From positions 8,303,458-8,367,457 of the forward strand of contig NC_067202.1 in NCBI RefSeq assembly GCF_000699445.3: a stretch of 64,000 bases of DNA, in the 5' to 3' direction. The stretch is from Schistosoma haematobium (Eukaryota > Platyhelminthes > Trematoda > Strigeidida > Schistosomatidae). The notes beneath the pieces were generated by a model, which was given only the letters and a program-made list of their open reading frames with translations, made no database searches and had not been told where the DNA came from. Positions 34,800 to 46,842 of the stretch are shown piece after piece; position 1 is the first letter of the stretch; every line of letters starts with the position of its first letter. Position numbers and translations under genes: made by a program.

Positions 34800-36074
34800 C
34801 ATTGTTGAGAAGTAATGTAAATGTATTTTTTTCTTCATTCATATATGATGTAATCCATTCAATCTATTTACTTGTAAAGAATGCTGATTACTGAAGATTG
34901 TGTAGGTGTAGAATGAAATGAGTAATTGAGTAGGTGAATTATGGACTAATAGAATTTCATTGATTTATTTATTTTTTTTATTTTTTTAAATTATTTTTCA
35001 TTTATTTATTTATTTTTTATTAATAACATAAACATGAAAGGAATTTAAGAAATTTTGTTAAAAAAATATTTATCAACAACAAAACCGTATACATTGAATT
35101 GAATGTTATGATGTTTGTTTGTTTGTTTGTTTTATATGTGTGTGTAACGAAAATTATTATTGCCAAACTTGTTGAATGATGAAAGAGATAGATGAATTTG
35201 CATTAATCTGGTCACTATAATCATTAATCTGGAAAATAATAAAGTTTAGAAATAAGTTTATTATGTCTGTTGTTTAATATTGAAGTGAATTGAAGTCACA
35301 GTGTGTTTTAAGTTAATAGGAATTTTACAATAGAATTTTCTATGAACTGTAATAGAAATCCTTGATGATAGGTTCAAAACTCATTTCAAATAGAAATTTT
35401 GATGTCAAGTATTTAGAGATTCTTTGCAGGAGGTGTTGAAGTTGGATTTTGTAACAGTTGGTACTTGTCAGTAAGCCTTATCCATAACGTTATGAGAAAT
35501 GACAGTCTTTGTAGGATCAAAACCTACGTCACATAGCTTCGATATGATGTCAGCACGGAATTATTGAGGTATCGACTGGCATCATGTTGAATTAAGATAC
35601 TTTTTATTAAGAATATTTATTTAACTACTAAGAAGTTTGGTTTCTAATATTTTTGTGTTGTATCTAAACGTTCTGTTCTTACTTCCATTATCGCTTCTCT
35701 CTTCCCACTTCTATTCATTTCGTACTTTCCCATTTCAATAATCAAAAATGAGGAAAGATATAGAGTATTGATGAGTTTTTAACTTTTACAGCTTATTTTT
35801 ATACTTTGATGTCATGCTAAGGCTATCATTTAGGACTTTTGAAACTTATGAATCCATTTGAATTCTAAAGTGTCTCTATAAGTGTAACAATGAGAATGAA
35901 TGATGGTGAATAATAAAATTAACAACGACAGCATATTAATACATTTTCATTAGCCACCGATTGTGTTATAATGCAACCTATTGATGTGTTTGTTGGGATA
36001 TTCAGAAGAATATCCCAAAAATTATTCTGTTAAGTTTAATGCTGTCCTTGGACTTGAAATGATATCATCTTCCT
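34798..36074. other. AT-rich DNA with a perfect short hairpin
   Basis: Simple T-rich runs and (GTTT)n near 35116. A perfect 11-bp hairpin lies at 35993-36018 (TTGGGATATTC, loop AGAA, GAATATCCCAA). No gene. Confidence 0.45.
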
Positions 36075-36368
36075 ATTGGTCAATATTTATTTCACGCGTC
36101 ATTTTCCTGTTTGCCAAATATAGTACAAATGTTATTTTCTATTTTATGGTACGTTGTAATCTGCTTGATTGGTATATAAACAGAGTATGTTTGAAATATA
36201 ATGATTCATATCGCAGAGGCTGAGACTTGTGTTCTGGACTTATCTGGCTGGGCTAGGAGGAAAGCAGGGCCAACCAGAACTCTAAGCTGCTCATACGGGT
36301 TTACGCGTCATTGTTCCAATCGTTAAGTCACTGCTCTCTAATCGGCGGTCACAAGTTACAACAGTGTT
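36075..36368 (+). mobile_element. LTR fragment, copy 2 (5'-truncated)
   Basis: Matches the 3' ~60% of the LTR at 720-1202: GTACAAATGTTATTTTC, GATTGGTATATAAACAGAG (TATA region), GAGGCTGAGACTTGTG, ending AAGTTACAACA. The 80-codon frame that starts upstream runs into it by chance. Confidence 0.65.
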
Positions 36369-37013
36369 AAGTAACGATTTCGCGTAAATGAACTTTTGAA
36401 TAATCAGATTATACAAGACAGGAACGATGAGGTGGATACTGAGTGAATATCCTCTGAACTTGAATTTTATCAATGTCACATATATTTTGATGTTATTATA
36501 TTCAATATCAATCTAGTTCGACAAAACTCTTCATTTTGTTTAGTTACAATTGTGAATATCATTTGAAATCTGTTTATACTATCTGCTGTAATCATTTGAG
36601 TTAATGAAGAATGAAAACAAAAATTTAGATGATTGTGATAAAGAAATGCCAAATTTGATCATGTTACCTGAGTGATATACTTTAGCTTTTCTAGTTAACC
36701 AATCACAATGATAATAATAAAGGTCATTTATGTACATGACTATGATCAAGTGTAATTATCCAATCACAAATTAACATGTTTATATACATACGCACACACA
36801 TATTTGGAATGATTTTTAGCACTTGTTTCAAATAATGAGAGATCAATGGTGAAAATAAAACTCATAAAATAGATATTAATCACGTTTACATTATTACTTT
36901 CAGTTTACTTTTATAATAGTAAACACTTATAAATGTGGAATATAGACTTCGCCAATAAATTTTCCATTAAATATATAGTTGAATAGGGTACAAATGATCT
37001 TTTATATCGTATA
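36369..37013. other. AT-rich DNA upstream of the host exon
   Basis: Presumed 5' flank, 5' UTR or intron of the gene whose exon starts at 37014. A stop (TAG at 36984) precedes the ATG in frame. I see no convincing promoter. Confidence 0.4.
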
Positions 37014-37964
37014 ATGAATGGTAAATTGATGTTTGACAGTGAATCAGCCCCAGGTGGACCATCTGGAAGACAAGTATCACAATCATCACAATACATATCT
37101 AAATTAACTGGTCACAATTTCGATGTACACTTTGCACAAAAATTAAGAATGCAAAAACATAACAATCAATTGGCTTCGTTACAAAAAATAAATTATCCTC
37201 AACAACAGCATTCATTCGATTCACATCAGTACGATAAACGTTATCCTTTACAATTTATCCCTGGACAGTTAGAATTAAAACATAATTATTCGGATTCTGA
37301 TGAACCGTCTAGTTTTTATCAACCAATACCATCAAAACAACATTATTATTCATCATATCGTCGATTTAAAACATGTGATCGTTTGCCAAAACATAAACAC
37401 TTTGAAAATTCATTTCATCCAAAGCCGTTGGATTCTAATATATTCATGTCAAATACTGATCATCACCTATCTAGTACGCCAACAGTAGCTGGACTTAGTG
37501 ATATACAAACAGACAATAAAACAATGTCTTTAACAACACCATCGGCACAAATGCCTACTACTTTGTCTCTCCCACTTCGAATTTCGCGTGAAACAGCATT
37601 TAAGCCGATAAATCATAAAACTTTTGATAGAAATGCATCCTCCTCCTCTTCTCAGTCTATTCATGAATGTAACAGTGAAAGTTACGTCATCGCTAATGTC
37701 AACAATGAAGTAGGTCATAGTAGTAATAACGTAAAAATAAATTCCACACCGAATTTATTAGATTATATCAACACAATTAATTCTTCTGTTAGCAGTTACA
37801 AGTATGATAATCCATTGATCTATGCACAACAACAGTTCCACTTACAACAACTTAAACAGTTTCAACAACGTGACATACCAAATCATGGTGATAATAGATT
37901 ACCGACAACTGGAAAAAACTGTACCACAAGAAGTATGGAAGAACTTTTGAAGCGACAAAAAAAG
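37014..37964 (+). CDS. Host gene, long Gln/His/Ser/Asn-rich exon
   Basis: This is the only long non-transposon frame in the window. From ATG 37014 (in-frame stop at 36984) it encodes 317 residues up to AAAAAAAG|GTAAAT, a good splice donor. Reading through gives only VNK and a stop. The protein is hydrophilic with no membrane segment or signal peptide. It is rich in Q, H, S, N and K with short runs (SSSSSQS, QQQFHLQQLKQFQQ), and near the end reads TRSMEELLKRQKK, the apparent start of a charged helix. No domain that I recognise. Codon use is AT-rich like host genes and, unlike the repeats, the frame is uninterrupted. The next likely exon is at 57266, about 19 kb away on the same strand. It might be a scaffold or cytoskeleton-associated protein on composition alone, but function is unknown. 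Confidence 0.75.
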
Positions 37965-38259
37965 GTAAATAAATAAATATTCAATGAGTGATTTATGTCA
38001 GAATCTGTATTCTGTGTTCAACTAGTTATATCGTGTTGGTGTCATATTTGATAAAGTAAGGGGAAATATTTTGTTTATTGTGAATTAATAAAGTCAATGT
38101 TTAATAGAAAATTGTATGGATAAATGAGTTTCTCAGTATCTAATACAAACACAGCTTTTCTATTGACAAAACGCACCAAAATATATGGCTTAGGAGGAAA
38201 GAATGAATAGGTACGAGTCATCTGTTTAATTGATCTTAACTAATATTTAGATTTTAAAT
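37965..38259 (+). other. Start of presumed large intron
   Basis: Begins GTAAATAAATAA. The DNA from here to 57265 holds repeats and no other convincing exon, apart from possible microexons too short to see. Confidence 0.5.
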
Positions 38260-38390
38260 GATCCTGCAAGCGGGATCGGAGATGAGCACTTCTGACGAGT
38301 CCCATACCGGGACAAAACGACCGTCTAGTGCTTCTAGGTTTTCCTTGGTGGTCCAGCGTTAATCGACTCATGAATTCAACTATTGATTTT
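38260..38390 (+). repeat. Family B SINE 3' part with hammerhead
   Basis: The hammerhead at 38286-38332 keeps CTGACGA, stem II GTCCC-ATACC-GGGAC and GTC, but GAAA reads AAAA (CAAAACG), which should abolish or reduce cleavage. The tail GGTTTTCCTTGGTGGTCC follows. The tRNA head is truncated. Confidence 0.8.
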
Positions 38391-38689
38391 AAACAGCTGA
38401 TTAATCAATAATCTATCGTATACAACTAATTAATTAAAATTTCAATATTAGAAATATCACAAGCTATAACAATAAAAACTGATTTATAGCATCATATGCT
38501 CGATATACTCTTAAAAAGAATAATTATTTCATGAAAACCTGGATCCTAATTGAAATTCTAAAAGGAACATTTTGTTACATTTTGATTATTGATATTAAGA
38601 GATGTTTGTCACGAACAATATCAACGCAAAAGACACTTTCAATATAAGATATATTTATCGAGTAACGAAACTGAAAAAGAAACAATAAA
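38391..38689. other. AT-rich DNA, nothing recognised
   Basis: No supported feature. Confidence 0.4.
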
Positions 38690-38978
38690 TCAGTATAGGG
38701 TTGTGGAAATTCATGAGTTTTATTGAGGTCTTGATCTAATCAATGTTAGAGAATAACTGAAAAGCTGAAGGCCTTGGAAGACCGTTTTGTCCTAGTGTGA
38801 GGCTCGTCAGCATCGACTGTAAACTCAGGGATCGAATCCAAGTCTCTTGATCTTTCGTGCACAAACTCTTAATCTTTAGATCAGTGAGTTTATACCCAAC
38901 AGTATTAATGTTTAATTTCATTCAATCCACAATATTAGGGAACAAACAAGTACAAAACGGCCGTCCAACATTGATGAA
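38690..38978 (-). repeat. Family B SINE, decayed foldback
   Basis: Left terminus TCAGTATAGGGTTGTGG, minus-strand tail, decayed ribozyme (GACCGTTTTGTCC) and tRNA head complement near 38833-38900. Then comes a short right piece ACAAAACGGCCGTCCAAC, a hammerhead fragment in the opposite orientation. Confidence 0.72.
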
Positions 38979-39340
38979 TATTTTTTATTCCTTCATTTAT
39001 AAATTATTACCTCATTCTTTGGAGTAGTTAAATTTATATTATTCACTGCCAAGTTCCTTTTACTTTTACAATGAAGATCAAAATTTCATTTTGTTCTGTT
39101 CTAGACTAAATCTCTTTACTTATGAAGCTTTATCAGGATTCAACATAAGATTTCCATGTTATAGAATTGGTTAATTAACTATTCTGTAAACACTGTTTAC
39201 ACGTGAATAAGGCTAATAGATAAAATTCCTAATTCTTAGAATTCTTAGCAAAATAATATCTTCTTTTCCAGTGTGTATGTAGATTATTAATTCAAATACA
39301 TTTATAGCATTTTAAAGAATTTAAATGAAATATCTGTTTA

Positions 39341-39655
39341 CGATAGTAACTCACTGATGACAATGGTGGATATGTAGAGCAATTTCGTGGATTAGTTGAA
39401 GTTAGACATTAGCACCGTTGAATGCCAACCAGCTCAGTGGTCTAGAGTTCAAGCATTCGCGCGCGAGATCGATAGGTCCTGAGTTCGAATCCCGCGAGGG
39501 GGAATCGTGGATACGCACTGTCACAGAGGAGTCCCACAATAGGACGAAAAGGCCGCCCAGTTGTTTGAGGATTTCCATGGTGATCTAGCTTCAATTGATT
39601 TATGGTCTCAACCATTGAAATCACTACAATCTTCACAAAACTCCTTCGGATACTA
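39341..39655 (+). repeat. Family B SINE with tRNA head
   Basis: Partial 5' body, tRNA head (CCAGCTCAGTGGTCTAGAG; B box GAGTTCGAATCC near 39481), hammerhead with a damaged first core part (CTGTCACAGAGGAGTCCC) and GCC for GTC, tail and CACAAAACTCCTTCGGATA end. Confidence 0.88.
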
Positions 39656-40358
39656 AATGACATTTTTCAACTTTACATTCAATTCATCACGAATCATTGA
39701 ATTCTGTAATTCTAGATGTTTTATTTTTGTTTCAGTGAGTCGTTCACAATTTGAAAAAAAAACAGTTTTTAACTAAAATAACAATGATTTTTTTTATTAG
39801 AATACACTTTAGTTGTCATGACGTCTTGCAAAGTATATATAAATATAAATTATCGATTGTAACTAATATAATGGTTGTTTAAACTACTTCATCTCAATCT
39901 CTCGTATGTTACAGCAATACGTTAAAATGATCATATGACTAGTCACATGATGACAGAACCAGGATTGATGACCCAAAATAGAGAACCAAATTAACACTAA
40001 ATAATATTTTACTCAATACAGTTACATGCAGTCACACTTAGTGAGTCCGAAGTATAAACCAATGACAAGGAGGGAAATCACATATTTAATAGTCCGTTGC
40101 CTGTAGCTGTTTGTCTAGACTCAATGACCCATCATACTTTACTTTCACCAGCATATCAATAACTTTTATCATTGAAGTGATATTAATTAACAAACAGTTT
40201 TGATCATTGTGGTTTTCATTTGAAAAATAACTAGTTACGTCGAAATTACTTTCTCTTATTTTCTAGTGTGATTTTGTTACCATGTGAAACATAATACAAA
40301 TTATTTTCAATGTTGTTAATTGAAACACATACCGCTTCTGATGATCTTCAAAATTTAA
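39656..40358. other. AT-rich DNA, nothing recognised
   Basis: No supported feature. Confidence 0.4.
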
Positions 40359-40600
40359 GTTATAAATATATTTCAATAATTGAGATTATGAGTCAATAGA
40401 AGCTAGACCACCATGGAAAACCTGGAAGCACATGAGGGCTGTTTCGTCCTATTGTGAGACACCTCAGCAGTGCACATCTACGACAAAACGGCCTTTCAGT
40501 GCTTCCAGGTTTTCCATGGTGGTCTAGCTTTAATTAACTCATGACTTCAACAATTGAAATTGCTACAATCTCCACAAAACCCCTTCTGTTATAAATATAT
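40359..40600. mobile_element. Headless family B foldback with 13-bp TSD
   Basis: The inserted unit is 40372-40587, flanked by perfect copies of GTTATAAATATAT (40359-40371 and 40588-40600). It consists of a minus-strand tail plus hammerhead joined to a plus-strand partial hammerhead plus tail. No tRNA head is present. The left end starts inside the arm (TTCAATAATTGAG), while the right end is the family terminus CACAAAACCCCTTCT. The minus-strand core reads CTGAGGT, so the ribozyme is probably inactive. Confidence 0.88.
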
Positions 40601-41328
40601 ATCATGATTATTTTTCGGTGTACTGTAATTGTTATCACTTAAATGAATACGTGTCTGAAGAGGACCTTCAGAAAACCATTAGTCTGGGTTTCTGGTAAGT
40701 TGACACTAATCTGTAAATCACGTCCGCGATCATAAAGGGACTGATGCTCCTTGTGATATTTGAAAACGCGTAAACCGTCTCCAAGTCATGAATGTTTACC
40801 ATGGAGTTGTTTAGCTTGCTAATTTTCTTCTGCAGGACTGAGTTATTTACAAATGATTTATATCTGAGTTGAGGACCAATGTCTTGTTTGTCAATCATTT
40901 CTTCATATGTATCTATTTGATTAATTGGGTTTTGATGTTATGTTGGTTCTTTCCTTCATAGATTAACATCTAATTACTTATTTGGCTACTCTGTAAAGTT
41001 ATTTTCAATTATCGCTTGTTTGAATACAGTTAGAATGATGCTCTACCCATTGTATACCTGGTGATAGGCAATTAATTTATTCCATACTAAAATCTTCATA
41101 AAAAACCAGAATTCACGATATTACGGTCGTAATTAGTGGTGGTCGTCGGTTTCCGAATAGATTTTTCGACGTTTATTTAAAAATTCTTGACCAATCCAGC
41201 GAAAAATGCTCAAGCTGAAGCGAAAACACATTCAGAACATTAGATTAGGGAAACTATGATTTATAAGCTACCGTTTAAGCTATGAAAACTTCATCGTTGT
41301 TGTTGAACATTCTAGATCTTCTAAAAAA
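40601..41328. other. AT-rich DNA, nothing recognised
   Basis: The minus-strand frame 40668-40898 shows no recognised domain. Confidence 0.35.
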
Positions 41329-41357
41329 GATGGGTTATGGCTAGTAGTGGAATTCAG
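41329..41357 (-). repeat. Family A tail fragment
   Basis: GATGGGTTATGGCTAGTAG and TGGAATTCAG match the family A tail (compare 28582-28610). It stops at the base that would follow the hammerhead cleavage site. Confidence 0.6.
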
Positions 41358-42870
41358 ATAACTCTAACGCGTTATGCACCGAGTTACTCAGTCTACATAA
41401 CTACTAACATGTTCAACAGTTATGATCCTCAGATCATCAGTAGTACACGTTTGAGTTATCCGGTTATTTACGTTGGATCTTCTTTAATGTTTTTATGCGT
41501 GCATAGAAACTGATGAATACTAAATTTTTGTTGTTCCCCACATGATGTTTGTTCTTAAGGTAATATCCGTTTAATGAGTTAAATATTTTCTTGTTTTGAG
41601 ATTATCGACAAATTTTCACTTCATAGGTTAATCAAGGTGTTATTGAATTAAACATTTTGTTTACATTCCTAAACTTCCTAAAACAATTCTTAAGCAATGT
41701 ATGAAAGCCAAAAACTTTTAAATGAACATTTATAGAATGCACAATTCCACTTTGTTTAAACGAGGCCTGATAAGTAAAAAAGAAGAACCAACTCTTCGAT
41801 TTATATATTGACCATTGAGTATTGAATATTAACATTATCCTATTTACAGTGAAGTAAATTTGTATGTTATGAAAAGACTGAATCATGATCGTTAAGATAT
41901 GGTTACACAGTTTACTCGGTGTCGCGTCTCGATGAGTTTATTGGCTTATGGAATCCCAGACGAAGGCTAAACATATATGTTATCCCATATTGTCATCATT
42001 TGTTCCCTAGTCAGTGTCCGTTCATGATTTTTTTCAGAAAAACTACTTTTAAAAATTTTACAACTATGGTTTGATTTTGTATGAAAAAATATTGTAGACT
42101 TATTTACATTTAAATTGTTTGTTGGCATACTGATAATTTTTTTGGTTGAAAGATTAGTCACAACTTAATGAAACAGAGGTTTAAGGACATAAAATCAAGA
42201 AAATGGGGGAACTAGGACTTCCTACTGTGATTTTGTTTTTTAAACATATTTGAAGTAGATAAACACGATGATTTGTTATCTCTTCTACCAATTCTACTAC
42301 TACTACCACTACAACTACTACTACTACTACTATCAATTATGACTTTCACCTATTCAAATACACTTGAAAGAAGAAGAACATAAAACATCATTCATCATAT
42401 GTTTCTGATTGTTTCACTGTCAGTCGTTTTATTTTATCGATCTATTATCATTATTTGTTTCCCTAGGCCATTAGCACGAACTGACTTCAATCATGACTAG
42501 TTGTTACGTCTTGTCTTCATGACTTTAAATCTGTCTACTGGACTAATCATATACATAAAAAGTGATATGATTGGTTGTCAGAATGAGCAATTGGTTTTAC
42601 AAACATACAGCCACTAATTTGTCAACAATTAATTACAGTTCGTAAATTTTCTGACGATTAAATCAGATGCTTCAAAAAATTCTTGGGCCTCAGCCTAACA
42701 ACTATTGAAAAGATCAAATAACTGAATAGTTATTTTGCCTAAGTATGAGATTACTCAGATCTTCATATTATGGTTTGTACCCAAAACATGAAGACCATTG
42801 TTTGAGCTCACTATCCTTAAACTACTAACTAGTGAAGCAGTGAAATATTGATCACTTTTGACGAATCAAT
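41358..42870. other. AT-rich DNA with an ACT microsatellite
   Basis: A CTACTACTAC-type run sits at about 42293-42333. Otherwise nothing is recognised. Confidence 0.4.
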
Positions 42871-43328
42871 GATTCCATTATTTCACAAGTTGAAATCATG
42901 AGAAAATTGAAGCTAGATCACCATGGAAAACCTGGAAGCACTGGACTTCAGGAGACACTCCTGGAGTTCTAGTGAGAAGTCGTTACCAGTGGAGTTCAAC
43001 CAGGTCTGTTGTGAGATAAGAACTCACTGAAGACAATGGTGTACGGTGGCGCAACTTCGTGGATTGGTTGAAGTTAGACATTAACACCGTTGGGTGCCGG
43101 CTCAGTGGTCTAATGGTTGAATGTTCGCGCGCGAAGCCAGTAGGTCCTGGGTTCGAGTCCCGCGGGGTGCGGGGTCGTGGGTGCGCATTGCTGAGGAGTC
43201 CCGTACTAGGACGAAACGGCCGTCCAGTGCTTCCAGGTTTTCCATGGTGGTCTAGCTTCAATTGGCTCATGATTTCAACTTGTGAAATTTCTAAAAATCT
43301 CCACAAAACCCATTCTGATTCCATTATT
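42871..43328 (+). mobile_element. Family B SINE foldback, complete, 12-bp TSD
   Basis: The inserted unit 42883-43316 lies between perfect copies of GATTCCATTATT (42871-42882 and 43317-43328). Left inverted arm 42881-42946 pairs with 43222-43288 with about three mismatches, including the copy-specific CACAAGTTGAAATCATGAG. Then come the family B 5' body (GACACTCCTGGAGTTCTAG, GGTCTGTTGTGAGATAAG), tRNA-like head (CTCAGTGGTCTAATGGTTG; B box GGGTTCGAGTCC at 43150-43161), intact hammerhead, tail and terminus CACAAAACCCATTCT. This is the best-preserved hammerhead SINE here. Confidence 0.93.
43185..43230 (+). ncRNA. Hammerhead ribozyme, family B, intact core
   Basis: Stem I GCATTG/CAGTGC (6 bp, one G-U), core CTGAGGA (43191-43197), stem II GTCC-CGTACTA-GGAC, GAAA (43213-43216), stem III CGGCCG, triplet GTC ending at 43224. 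Predicted cleavage falls between 43224 and 43225. It differs in every stem from family A, but the fold is the same. Confidence 0.88.
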
Positions 43329-44813
43329 AATCGATTGTATAGTACAAAATAGTCTATTATAAAGGTTTGGATGTTGACTGGATGTAAAACTGTAAATAAT
43401 TACACGCTAATATTGAGGTTTTTCCTTCTTACTTCCTCTATTCAGAACTAAGAATAATCTATCCATAATTTAAACAGACATAATAGATACAGTTGACTAT
43501 TATAACAATCTGAAAAAAACTTGTAATTTAGTTGATATAAACAAAATATAACTAGGAAGAGGATTTGGTTATTGTGTTTTCCAGTTAAATAGAGAATATA
43601 AAACAATCGCATAACAGGAAGTAAGTAATTATGAAAATCAAACTGAAAATAATATTGATAATCGCGTTCAATCAAACGCATCTTTAATAAAGGTCACAGT
43701 AACAGTAGAATAGAGTTGAACATAGATTTTTTCAGTACAGAATGACAAAATAAATCACTTATTAATAAAATAAGATAAGAATCTTTATATAGTTATATTC
43801 GGGGTTTAAAATACTACCTACCAATTCCATTTAATCAAAAACATCAGTAAACTAGTGTTATGAATGAAAAGTACACTAATCACTCAAGCTTCCAAATGTA
43901 ATTTATACCACAAATTGACATCAGCTGGAGAACTACCATCATCCAAAGGCTAAGACACCTGTTTCATTTCGTGCTTGCATTTTTTAAGAAATGCTATTGC
44001 ATAAACAATCGATAGAAAATTAATCGTTTATGAACAGGATATCTTTCAGCCGATTTGTTGAGATTCTATAAGGTTCTACATTTGTCAACTTCAGCTAATT
44101 TATAATATGATAGTGTCATAGACATCCAACATCATTTATGAGTTACTGTTGGACTATCGTTATGATTAACTTCATACATTTTATGTGAATGAAATTCAAT
44201 ATGAGTTAAATAAATCTCTTTAAAATGTACACAACTAGTTGATAATAAAACTTATTCTTTATTCGTTTATTTCTTTTTCAAATATCTTGATCATTTGGTT
44301 TACAGAACAATAGTCATCTGGTATTGATTTGTTAGATACTGTTTTTCAATACTTAACAATGTTCACATTTCTATATATGCATGTATGTATGTAGGTATGT
44401 AAGTATTTATATCACTCAAGTCAATCATTGTGAATACATTTCTGTTGTCATTGTAACACATAACAAGTATTACTTAATATATATCCATTTGTGTGTTTGT
44501 GTGTATGTGGTAGTTGAAGAGTAAAGAGCCAGAACGAGAAAAAATTCCATTCAATTTATCAAGAACAACAAAAAATGGGATAGATAACGAAATTCCCTTT
44601 TTTTTTCCTACCACAGTCAAGTTTAATGAATAGTTTTTGGATCGGTTTAGGTCAAGATTAAGAAAGATTTTATAAAAACGCAGATAAGTTTTATAGGTAT
44701 TCTTATTTAAGAGTTTTTATTTAAGAAATGTAAATTTACCGTGAAAATTGCCTTAAAACTAATGACTTTCATTGAGATATAAATATATTGTACAAAATCT
44801 TATGGGAGAAAAG
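43329..44813. other. AT-rich DNA, nothing recognised
   Basis: Only an ATGT-type short tandem run near 44380-44403. No gene. Confidence 0.4.
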
Positions 44814-44816
44814 GGA

Positions 44817-45125
44817 TCAGATACCAGTGACTGGTTGAAACATATGATTCAGTCCTTTAATGGTAGCAAAAAACAGTTGATCAATATGGAGTAGATTTAA
44901 GCTTGTCTCGGAAAAATCGATAAAATTGTAGTTGTAAGTATCACAGATTCCTCGTATGTACAGACATTTAATATAAAAAGTCACCTCGTCTGGATGAATG
45001 GATTTACAAAGGTTAACAGCTGTAAAGTCTGAAACATGAGTTTTCAAGATTAAGTTTCTAAAAAAATTGTTCATAACCTTGTCTTCTACATTAACTGTCA
45101 AAAAAGCCCACCAATTATCTGCCTA
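44817..45125 (-). CDS. Possible minus-strand exon, unrecognised
   Basis: The minus-strand frame from about 45125 to a stop at 44817 encodes roughly 100 residues of balanced composition (HVSDFTAVNLCKSIHPDEV, FYIKCLYIRGICDTYNYNF). It is less biased than the chance frames nearby. The frame is closed by a TAG just upstream (AATTAGTAG|GCAGAT), which could serve as a splice acceptor. There is no ATG near the start and no domain that I know. It lies inside the presumed intron of the plus-strand gene. It may be an exon, an unknown element fragment or chance. Confidence 0.25.
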
Positions 45126-46440
45126 CTAATTATTGGTTTCAAGATACATCTAAGATCATCTAGTCAATTTTTAACATAAATATCTGTTTCTGATGGGGCC
45201 GAACTATGATTTCGTAAATTTCTTCCACAAATATACGTATATATGGTAAAGTCTTTATAGTGCCATTAGAGATTCTATTCTTTAGTCAATTAAAAAGAGA
45301 TAACATAAATAAATCGATCCATTCTGACCTGATGACTACAATAACTTTATTTTAGTGGTAGTGTTTACTTTGATCCAAATCTGTGTTGTTCAGTCCGTTG
45401 GTTGATTTGTTTTCTAAACTGCTTTAAATGATTTTTGAGTGTTTATTTTTTCCCTTCATTAACGTTAGAAAAAAATAATTTATCAGTCTCTTTTGAGATG
45501 CGTACATCTTGTCGTCGGTTATCACCGTTTAATCGCAAGTTTTTAATCAAAACCGCATAATGAATAATAGTAGAAGCTAGGACTCTTTAGCTAGATATAC
45601 ACTTACCCGTGTTCATAGTCACACTAGGACTGGAACATCAGATTATTGCTGTCTATTCAGGTAATATTTTCAACAGAAAGATAGTCACAGTCGAAATACA
45701 GTGTGTTCCTTTTGGCTGTTACAGTACACGTGTAAGATACTCTCTAAACATTTCACTTAGAATAAGGCTATCAGTTTATATCACTTAAATATAGAATAAT
45801 ATTTTGTGATAATTGACTACGTAATGTGTAGAAGTGTCATTTTAGTAATCAGTACTCGAACTTGATTTTGTTCTTATACTAAACAGTTAAAAGTTTCATT
45901 AACACAAACTGTATACATGGCAGTCCTATTTCACTTCAATACACATATATATTTACTGTAAAATAGAACTATCAGAATCTTTTCTTATTCAATTATCGAA
46001 AATAAGCTTTCAATTAACTATAATTTAGATAAAATAAAAGAATATAAGTGATGCTCAACACACGCGTAAACCATTCAGAAAAATGAAAATAAAACAGCAT
46101 CATTATATCACCCAGACAAAATGTATCAATTAAATAAAGGGCAAAAAAAACAAACAAACAAGCCAAGAAATAAACTATTGATACCTTCATTTCAGTCGAC
46201 TTAAAACACTGAATTAAGATCATCTTATTTATTTGAGCTAAGACTGCGAAAAACAAATACATTGTCATCCATAAAATGATAAACAGAAATACGGAGAGAA
46301 AGAGTTAGATTAGATGTACATGCCAATCGATATGTGTGTCTCTGAGTGTTCAGATGGATCAAGTTTCATGTTGCTCATTTATAATAACTATTTCAGCAAT
46401 AGTATATAGATCTTTCTTGTATTAAATGTTGACATTGTAC
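45126..46440. other. AT-rich DNA, nothing recognised
   Basis: No supported feature. Confidence 0.4.
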
Positions 46441-46640
46441 GATGCCGGCTCAGTGGACTAAAGGCTAAGCGTTCGTGTGCAAGACCGAAGGTATTGAGTT
46501 CGAGTCCCACATGCGGGATTGTGGATGCGCACTGCTGAGAAGTCACATACTAGGACGGAACGGCCATCCAGTGTTTCCAAGTTTTCAATGGTGGTCTGCC
46601 TTAGATCGACTCATGAACTTAACTATTAAAAATATACTTC
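46441..46640 (+). repeat. Family B SINE, tRNA head to tail
   Basis: GATGCCGGCTCAGTGGACTA head, B box GAGTTCGAGTCCC (46496-46508), hammerhead with GGAA for GAAA and ATC for GTC, and tail TCAATGGTGGTCTGCC. The 5' body is missing, as expected for 5' truncation. Confidence 0.88.
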
Positions 46641-46842
46641 ATTGTTTTTTTGGTTATATTGAACTTTCGAAAACTAACAAGCAAGATTTCATACTCTAAA
46701 CGAAAGAATTTTTAAAATGTGTTATTTACTTTCTTCATGTGAAAAGAAATATCCATGTGTGGCATGAGTAAAGTACGACATTTAGAAGTAACTTTTTGTC
46801 ATGAGTTGAACATAATTCCTGGATCATTAAAAACCACCAACT

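Noticed and set aside
43150..43161. Working tRNA genes at the many GGTTCGA-type B boxes
   Set aside because: The heads cannot form a full cloverleaf with an acceptor stem and always continue into SINE sequence, so they are tRNA-derived promoters.
42983..43352. Open frames of about 100 codons on both strands
   Set aside because: They lie within the complete family B SINE, a non-coding RNA element.
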